From the NCBI RefSeq assembly GCF_001305855.1, contig NZ_LIXZ01000007.1, forward strand, positions 144,957 to 208,956: a stretch of 64,000 bases of DNA, in the 5' to 3' direction. Positions within the stretch are counted from its first letter, which is position 1; each line of letters begins with the position of its first letter. Position numbers and translations under genes: made by a program. Positions 58,270 through 64,000 of the stretch are shown here, one piece after another. A model generated the notes under the pieces. The model saw only the letters and a list, made by a program, of their open reading frames with translations, had not been told where the DNA came from and made no database searches. The DNA comes from Rossellomorea vietnamensis (GTDB lineage Bacteria; Bacillota; Bacilli; Bacillales; Bacillaceae_B).

Positions 58270-58899
58270 ATGAGTATATTTATTAGCTATATCGTATTAG
58301 GGTTATCCCTGTCTGCACCTATGGGACCGATCAATGCCGCCCAATTGGACAAGGGTATCCGATTCGGTTTCTTCCATGCCTGGCTTGTTGGAATCGGGGG
58401 GATGCTGGCAGACGGCATCTTTATGCTTTTTATATATTTTGGATTGGCTCAATTCATTGATACACCATCAATAAAACTATGCTTATGGATCTTTGGTTTT
58501 ATTATATTGACGTACACGGGGGTTGAAAGCATCCAAAAGTCCGGAACCCTCACATCTTCCTCACCCCAATCGCAGAATGAGTCGAAAGGAAAAGCGTTCC
58601 GGACTGGTTTCTTTATGGCGATTTCGAATCCTTTAAGCATTTTATTCTGGCTTGGAATCTATGGATCGATCCTCGCACAGACGTCCAGATCATATGAGTC
58701 CTCCCAGCTTTTCTTGTATAGTCTGGGAATATTCCTGGGGATCACCATTTGGGATGTGACGATGGCGTTTGTTGCGACGGGGGCAAGGAAACTGGTGAGT
58801 CCACTCATCCTGAGGACCATTTCCATCCTATCGGGAATCGTTCTGATGGGGTTCGGCATTTATTTCGGCGTAGAGGCCTGTCGCATAGTGTTTGGTTAG
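58270..58899 (+). CDS. LysE/RhtB family amino acid exporter
   Basis: A 209-residue, six-helix exporter. The first helix carries the family signature LSAPMGPINAAQLDKGIRFGF; the central KAFRTGFFMAISNPLSILFWLGIYG is the second conserved block. It would export amino acids or related compounds. RBS GAAGGTGG. Confidence 0.88.
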   Translation: MSIFISYIVLGLSLSAPMGPINAAQLDKGIRFGFFHAWLVGIGGMLADGIFMLFIYFGLAQFIDTPSIKLCLWIFGFIILTYTGVESIQKSGTLTSSSPQSQNESKGKAFRTGFFMAISNPLSILFWLGIYGSILAQTSRSYESSQLFLYSLGIFLGITIWDVTMAFVATGARKLVSPLILRTISILSGIVLMGFGIYFGVEACRIVFG

Positions 58900-58963
58900 A
58901 CAGACACCCAATGGGCGCCCTCCTAATAGGATAGATGTGTAATCTTTAGGAGGGATCGGCTAC

Positions 58964-59701
58964 ATGATATATTCAAAAGGTTGGATCGACCAACATTTGG
59001 GAGAGCTTACTTCCTGGCAGCAATCTGCCTATACACATTTCTCGGAAGTGATGAGTGATGAAGAGCACCCATACCCGTGCGTACCGGGTAAACAAGGATT
59101 TCAAACAGATACATTACGCTTCGGTTTTGCAGAAGATCCGAGAAAGGATGAAGCGACGGATATGCTCGTCTCTTTATTAAAAGAATACGGAGGAATTTCA
59201 AGGGATACAGGGAAGTATGCATCTCTCGTCGTGTTTTTTCAATCAGAGGAAATCGAGGGTTCCGTCGAAACGTATCAACACATTTTCTGGGACTTATTGA
59301 ATCGGGTACACAAGCTGGATGATAAGCCTTGGCCGGATGGTATCGGAAAGGATCCCCATGACCACACATGGGAGTTTTGTTTTGACGGGGAACCTTATTT
59401 TGCGTTCTGCGCGACTCCCGCCCATATCGTCCGAAAGAGTCGACACTTTCCCTATTTTCTCCTCGCCTTCCAGCCCCGTTGGGTATTTGATGAAATCAAT
59501 TCTTCCACGACATTCGGTCAGAAATTAAAGAAAGTCATTCGAAAACGGCTCGTTGAATATGACGGTGTCGATCCTCATCCCAGCCTAAAATGGTACGGAC
59601 AGGAAGACAACTATGAGTGGAAGCAGTATTATCTCAGCGATGATGATTCTTCCATGAGTAAATGCCCTTTTTCACATATGCATAAGAAAATTAAGAGTTA
59701 A
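58964..59701 (+). CDS. YqcI/YcgG family protein
   Basis: A 245-residue soluble protein with family motifs HPYPCVPGKQGFQTDTLRFGF, DGIGKDPHDHTWEFCFDGEPYF and CPFSH near the end. Some members of this family are reported as N-oxygenases acting on guanidine or amine groups. The C-terminal CPF tripeptide and the HDH are candidate metal or heme ligands. It is followed by an amidinotransferase-fold gene two genes on, which might be coincidence. AGGAGGG precedes the ATG. Confidence 0.8.
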   Translation: MIYSKGWIDQHLGELTSWQQSAYTHFSEVMSDEEHPYPCVPGKQGFQTDTLRFGFAEDPRKDEATDMLVSLLKEYGGISRDTGKYASLVVFFQSEEIEGSVETYQHIFWDLLNRVHKLDDKPWPDGIGKDPHDHTWEFCFDGEPYFAFCATPAHIVRKSRHFPYFLLAFQPRWVFDEINSSTTFGQKLKKVIRKRLVEYDGVDPHPSLKWYGQEDNYEWKQYYLSDDDSSMSKCPFSHMHKKIKS

Positions 59702-59725
59702 AGCATCAGGCTTTAACTCTTTTTT
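59693..59725. terminator. bidirectional terminator between yqcI-like and permease genes
   Basis: A perfect 12-bp stem AAGAGTTAAAGC / GCTTTAACTCTT with loop ATCAG. It includes the stop codon of the plus-strand gene. Confidence 0.85.
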
Positions 59726-61016
59726 CTTTTATGAAGGCAGCTATAGCAATCAAGAGTATGAATCCAAGACTGACAAAGAAGCCGACGCGGCTTACTCCAT
59801 CAAGGAGAGTACCGCTGATGGCAAACAGAATGAGAAGCAGGGCAATGATCGTCCGAGTCAGGTCCCACACTGTTTGGCTCATGAGTTTATGGAAGGAAGC
59901 CAGGATAAAAAGCCATGTGTACAGAAGCATCAGCCCTGCAGCGGTAGTGATATATTCAAAGAGTTTATCCGGAAGAAGCATGGCAACGACAATGGATAGT
60001 GCAACGACCAAAGTGGTCAATCCGAAAGCGGGAAGCGGGACTGCCAATCTCCCCTTTTCGGCAAAAATACCGGGCGCATCGCCTTCCTCGGCCAGTGCCA
60101 CGAGCATCGTCGTGACGGCGTATAAAGAAGCGACCATGGTAGAAAACCCGGCAATGATCAGAATGGCATTGAATATGTGGGGGACCCATGGAATGCTGTA
60201 TTGGTCCAGGGCGGTCAGAAATGGGCTTTCATTTGGGTCGATCCTGGTTACCGGTACCAGCTTTAATACGAGATAAAAGGAAAGAATATAAAGGATCGTC
60301 AAAATCAAAAGCATGATATTCCCTGATTTCGGTGCTTCCTTAGGATCCTTCAATTCCTTGGCCATCAGACCCATCACTTCAATCCCCCCGAATCCATAGA
60401 AGGCAAAAAGAAGGGCGAGCCATAAGCCTTTCCCATCATGTGGGAGAACGTCCTTTATGGGAGATTGAAGAACCCTCCCCGAACTCTCACCCCCAAGCCA
60501 GCCAAACATGGCGGCACCTGCAATGAGGATGAACATGATGATGGCAGCAGCTTTCATCACTCCGAACATATTCTCCATTTGTTCCACTTTCCGGACTCCC
60601 ATCAGGATGATCACCAAACCGAGAAGGGCAAATCCGGCCGTGAATATCCAAAGCGGGATGTGTGGGTACCAAAATTGGGCGAAGAGGGCGAGTGCGGTTA
60701 ATTGACTTCCCATGATCAACATTTCTGCAGACCAATACACCCATCCGTTACTGAAACCTGCCCAGGAACCGTATGCTTGTTTAGCATATGTCCGGAATGA
60801 ACCCTTCTCAGGATGATGTGCCGTTAGTTTGGCCAGTGCCTGGAAAACCATCCACGTGCCGATACCCGCCAGCAAATAGGCAATGAGAACCGAGGAGCCC
60901 GCTCTTTGAATCGGTATGGCAGACCCAAGGAAATAACCGGTTCCGATGATGCAGCCCACCCCGATGAAAGAGAGCTGCCACCACGATAGATTTGTCTGAT
61001 TCGTACATTTGCTCAT
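59706..61016 (-). CDS. APC-superfamily amino acid permease
   Basis: A 436-residue transporter with 12 helices. Motifs include FIGVGCIIGTGYFLGSA in helix 1 (G-x-G-I-G type substrate loop), ALLFAFYGFGGIEVMGLMAKELKDP in helix 6, and ITTAAGLMLLYTWLFILASF. It probably takes up an amino acid with protons. Substrate is not predictable. It diverges from the amidinotransferase-fold gene. Confidence 0.88.
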   Translation of the reverse strand: MSKCTNQTNLSWWQLSFIGVGCIIGTGYFLGSAIPIQRAGSSVLIAYLLAGIGTWMVFQALAKLTAHHPEKGSFRTYAKQAYGSWAGFSNGWVYWSAEMLIMGSQLTALALFAQFWYPHIPLWIFTAGFALLGLVIILMGVRKVEQMENMFGVMKAAAIIMFILIAGAAMFGWLGGESSGRVLQSPIKDVLPHDGKGLWLALLFAFYGFGGIEVMGLMAKELKDPKEAPKSGNIMLLILTILYILSFYLVLKLVPVTRIDPNESPFLTALDQYSIPWVPHIFNAILIIAGFSTMVASLYAVTTMLVALAEEGDAPGIFAEKGRLAVPLPAFGLTTLVVALSIVVAMLLPDKLFEYITTAAGLMLLYTWLFILASFHKLMSQTVWDLTRTIIALLLILFAISGTLLDGVSRVGFFVSLGFILLIAIAAFIKEKRVKA

Positions 61017-61143
61017 ATCATTTCACCTGACCTTTATCTTTCATATTGTGTTGTTCCCGCTCATGAATTATGTGATTGGAATCGGAATGATTTTTCATGA
61101 GAAAGGAGAAAGTAAGGGAAAGTGAAATCGAGGAGGCAGGCTG

Positions 61144-62091
61144 ATGGAAAAGATTCATCCGAATTGCTGGAACGAACATGGGGAATTAAAGACGGTCATG
61201 GTATGCTCGCCTTCATCAGTGGATGTACCCGATCAAAGAACGGCGGATTATGTAGGGTGGGAGAAACCTGTTAATCAGGAGAAAGCGAAGGAAAACCATG
61301 AAGAGATGACGCAGGCCATGGAAGATGCAGGAATAGCGGTCATCGACTACTCTAAATATCTTAAAGATGAGGTTAAGGAGCTGAATCAACAGCTGATTAA
61401 CCGGGTCTTTGTCAGAGATCTGGCTTGTGTGTATGGGAATACAGTGATTCCGGGTGATGCAGGAACTACCATGAGGGCCCCTGAATATGTTCATTGTCAT
61501 GAATTGTTTCAATCCTGGTTTGATGAGAAGGTATTTTCGATTCAGGATAATAACCGGTTGAAGGCTCTGGAAAATGGGGATGTGTTTGTGTTGAACAGGG
61601 ACTCTGTTTTCATTAATACCGGCCTTCGATCAAGCATCGAAAGCATAGAAGCACTGAAGGGGAAGATCTTTCAGGCAGGGTTTTCGGAAATCGGGATCAT
61701 CGACTTACCAAGGACGGGTGAAACGATGCATTTGGACATGAACTGCAATGTAGCGGGGACTGACATCCTGATTGCGAAAAGTTATATGCGTCTCTTCCCG
61801 GTACAAGTCGTCAACGAAAAAGGCGGGAGGTACGTGATGATGGAAGAATTCATCAAGCGTCAGGGCTTCGACGTATTATGGACGGATGACATAAAGCACA
61901 CGGTCGCGGATATCAATTTTCTGAATCTGGACCCGGATACCCTGTTGATCAGCACGAAAGCCAATAAGAAGATATTGAAAGATCATCCGAAATTAAAAGG
62001 GAAAAAATTGATAGAAGTCGATGTGAATGAGCTTGAAAAAGGCGGGGGCGGGATAAGGTGTATGACGCTTCCGTTAGAACGGAGAGAATAG
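61144..62091 (+). CDS. amidinotransferase/dimethylargininase-fold protein
   Basis: A 315-residue protein of the guanidino-group-modifying family (arginine deiminase, DDAH, amidinotransferase). The catalytic Cys is in GGGGIRCMTLPLER near the C-terminus, His in TMHLDMNCNV, and acidic residues in FVRDLACVYG. The fold hydrolyses or transfers from guanidine carbon. It diverges from an amino acid permease, so an arginine derivative is plausible. RBS GAGGAGG. The exact substrate is open. Confidence 0.88.
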   Translation: MEKIHPNCWNEHGELKTVMVCSPSSVDVPDQRTADYVGWEKPVNQEKAKENHEEMTQAMEDAGIAVIDYSKYLKDEVKELNQQLINRVFVRDLACVYGNTVIPGDAGTTMRAPEYVHCHELFQSWFDEKVFSIQDNNRLKALENGDVFVLNRDSVFINTGLRSSIESIEALKGKIFQAGFSEIGIIDLPRTGETMHLDMNCNVAGTDILIAKSYMRLFPVQVVNEKGGRYVMMEEFIKRQGFDVLWTDDIKHTVADINFLNLDPDTLLISTKANKKILKDHPKLKGKKLIEVDVNELEKGGGGIRCMTLPLERRE

Positions 62092-62192
62092 TTGAAATAT
62101 GGTTCTCGTTTTCTCTACGTAAATGACAGGATTCAACAGCTTTTCCCAGGAAATGATGTTGAACCCTGTCGGTTATGATCATATAACAGACA

Positions 62193-62222
62193 AAAAGCCG
62201 TCCGGATTGGACGGCTTTTGCA
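62193..62222. terminator. bidirectional terminator between amidinotransferase-like and protease genes
   Basis: AAAAGCCGTCC / GGACGGCTTTT, loop GGATT. Confidence 0.9.
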
Positions 62223-62240
62223 TTTTGAATAGCTTCTGAA

Positions 62241-63884
62241 TTAATAAACCCCGACAGCGTCCCAAGCTGCTTTAACGGAATTGTAAGTGGAGCTTCCATT
62301 TCCGTACAGGTCAGCTGCTGATTGAAGAAGCGCAGCACGTGCATAACTGAAATTACTTGTTGGTGTTAAGTAGACAGTAAGGGCACGATAGTAGATCTTC
62401 TCTGCTTTGGCTTTCCCGATGCTTGAGATCGTGTTGTAAGCCGCTTTGTTCGGGATACCGGAGTTTGTATGAACGCCTCCGTTATCGGAAGAGGTGTTCA
62501 CATAGTTATTCATATGTTCCGGTTGTCCATATTTAGATGGGTTAGAAAGACTGCGCAGTGCATCACCTGAGATGCCAGGTGTGTAGACATCTTCACCCAT
62601 TAAATAATCACCTGGATCTAAGAAATAGCCGAATACATCAGAGAATGATTCGTTCAGGGCCCCTGATTGATATTGGTATTGTAATCCGGCAGTACGCTCC
62701 GTCACGGCGTGTGTCAGTTCATGGGCAACGACATCGAGTGCACCTGATAGGGAAGTGAAGGTCGATCCGTCCCCGTCACCATAGACCATTTGTGAACCAT
62801 TCCAGAACGCATTATTGTAGTTGGATCCGTAATGGACTGTCGAACGGATGGTCGCTCCGTTATTGTCGAAACTATTGCGGTTATGTGTGTTTTTATAATA
62901 GTCATAGACTTTGCCGGCATACGCATGGGCATCGACGTCAGCCGCTTGGGAATACGCGGTCCATGAGTTATTGCTGTCAGTGGAATAGACACCAGGCAGA
63001 CTGGACCCATTTCTGGCCGTAAAGGTTTCAATGACACCGTTCATCGGTTTCGTCACATCAAATAAGTAATAGGTACCGTTTGAAGAATAAGTATTAAGAG
63101 TTTTATAGTCATCTAAAACCCCGTAGCCGCTTCCTGTCGTACCAGCATCTGTCACCGCATTAAATGCTTCGACGATGGAACCGTCTTTGGCATCAACATA
63201 AATCTGCCAGTTTGCTCCGTACGGCTCGATGAATTGAAGCTGTACTTTATAAGCAAGAGTGAACTTTCCATCTTTCTCATGGATGACAAGATCATTCTTC
63301 ACATTGGTGCTTTCTACGTTACTATCTTTCTTTCCATCAATGGCGGGAACGTCTTGAGTTCCTGTCACTGTATCTGCTTTAGATAAACCGATATGTTTCC
63401 AAGCAAGATCCGTAGCTGATTTTTGATTGATTTTTGATTTTGTCTTGGTCACTTTTTTAGAAGCTTCTTTGAATAGCTGACCTGTAGTGGCCGTCACTTC
63501 ATTGTTTTTATTTGTATGGACAATGAAGATGGCCCCTTCAACAGGAACACCGTCCACTGATTGAGTGAATCGATAATGTGACATTCCAAGATCATCTGTC
63601 GTCTTTTCAAGTAATGTCAGTTCAGAATGTGGATCGATGGCGAACAGCTCTTTATTTTCCTTCATGAACGTTCTCACGTCTTTGTCGTTCTTCACAATAC
63701 CCTTTGATAGTTTCCCAGATATGAAGCTAGGCCCTTTTTTATCTATGTTCATGACCTTTTGATGAATGTCCATTTTCGAAGTAATAGAATCTGAAGACTG
63801 GGCGAATGCGGATGCACCCGTAAAGGAGGCGCTGAATACAAGAGAAGTACCTAGTGCTAAACTAACTAATTTCTTTTTCGACAT
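62241..63884 (-). CDS. thermolysin-like neutral metalloprotease (bacillolysin, M4)
   Basis: A 547-residue secreted zinc protease precursor. The signal peptide is residues ~1-28 (cleavage after ASAFA). The propeptide with FTP and PepSY domains (~40-235) is followed by the mature M4 enzyme. The zinc site is VVAHELTHAVT (HExxH), with the third ligand Glu in GALNESFSDVFG, and a calcium-binding aspartate-rich stretch. C-terminal His is in GGVHTNSGIPNKA. It would be exported and autoprocessed. RBS AAGGGGAA on the minus strand. Confidence 0.97.
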   Translation of the reverse strand: MSKKKLVSLALGTSLVFSASFTGASAFAQSSDSITSKMDIHQKVMNIDKKGPSFISGKLSKGIVKNDKDVRTFMKENKELFAIDPHSELTLLEKTTDDLGMSHYRFTQSVDGVPVEGAIFIVHTNKNNEVTATTGQLFKEASKKVTKTKSKINQKSATDLAWKHIGLSKADTVTGTQDVPAIDGKKDSNVESTNVKNDLVIHEKDGKFTLAYKVQLQFIEPYGANWQIYVDAKDGSIVEAFNAVTDAGTTGSGYGVLDDYKTLNTYSSNGTYYLFDVTKPMNGVIETFTARNGSSLPGVYSTDSNNSWTAYSQAADVDAHAYAGKVYDYYKNTHNRNSFDNNGATIRSTVHYGSNYNNAFWNGSQMVYGDGDGSTFTSLSGALDVVAHELTHAVTERTAGLQYQYQSGALNESFSDVFGYFLDPGDYLMGEDVYTPGISGDALRSLSNPSKYGQPEHMNNYVNTSSDNGGVHTNSGIPNKAAYNTISSIGKAKAEKIYYRALTVYLTPTSNFSYARAALLQSAADLYGNGSSTYNSVKAAWDAVGVY

Positions 63885-63983
63885 AATTACAATTTCCCCT
63901 TTTGATCATAGATTTTGGAAATAGCTATTTCTTTTGGCCCCGGCGGCTAATTAGTAGTCTAGTAAAAAAAAGGAAGGTTGACA

Positions 63984-64000
63984 ATGAAAAAAATGGTAAT
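63984..64000 (+). CDS. first codons of a CDS running off the right edge
   Basis: ATG 63984 follows AAGGAAGG by 6 bases and reads MKKMV. Only 17 bases are in the window, so the product cannot be named. Confidence 0.35.

Overview
The window looks like a chromosome segment of a Gram-positive, spore-forming Bacillaceae member. Supporting signs are the cggR-gapA-pgk-tpiA-gpmI-eno operon followed by secG, esterase, rnr, smpB and tmRNA; CtsR, CggR and CopY operators; a CotF-type spore coat protein; a SAM-I riboswitch; a qox quinol oxidase; AGGAGG ribosome binding sites; and TTG/GTG starts. The dispersed GC-rich repeats and the GGTGCCAGGCACC palindromes also fit this family. A Rossellomorea-like bacillus is my guess, not something the sequence proves.

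Layout. 1-6980: end of an exopolysaccharide-type locus (processive glycosyltransferase C-terminus, large membrane-anchored glycosidase-like protein, CheY-like regulator, hybrid histidine kinase). 6989-11034: clpP under a CtsR box, a dispersed repeat, tRNA-Arg(CCG), a DEDDh exonuclease, a second inverted repeat copy, rpoN and a small glutaredoxin. 11042-18340: glycolytic operon with CggR operator. 18456-23232: secG, esterase, rnr, smpB and ssrA. Four operator-like sites at exact 55-bp spacing precede the esterase.

23.3-45 kb is a copper-handling region starting directly behind ssrA. It holds a DUF305 protein, a CPH-type P-ATPase, a rhodanese-lactamase-fold fusion, two multicopper oxidases, a membrane cupredoxin, a MATE exporter, a CWB2-like protein diverging from a DUF318-type permease, a Cys-rich four-helix copper-storage protein, and a kinase/regulator/beta-propeller operon. 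It also has a YdhK lipoprotein, a SHOCT protein and a CopY-CopZ-CopA-glutaredoxin operon. Ten promoter regions here carry the same TTTGCATA-like element. It is often doubled at 11-bp spacing and in nine of ten cases lies a fixed 17 bp before a -10-like hexamer. It is present before the two-component operon itself, so I infer one uncharacterised metal-responsive regulon. The CopY operon uses classical cop boxes instead, giving two regulatory layers.

45.1-64 kb: qoxABCD, a small heme-copper-oxidase-like membrane protein, aspartase, an XRE-TPR regulator, a DUF2254 protein, SAM-riboswitch-controlled hom-lysC, an LysM-YkuD transpeptidase, CotF, an LysE exporter, a YqcI/YcgG protein, an amino acid permease, an amidinotransferase-fold protein and a thermolysin-like protease. 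No IS element, CRISPR array, integrase or replication origin was seen.
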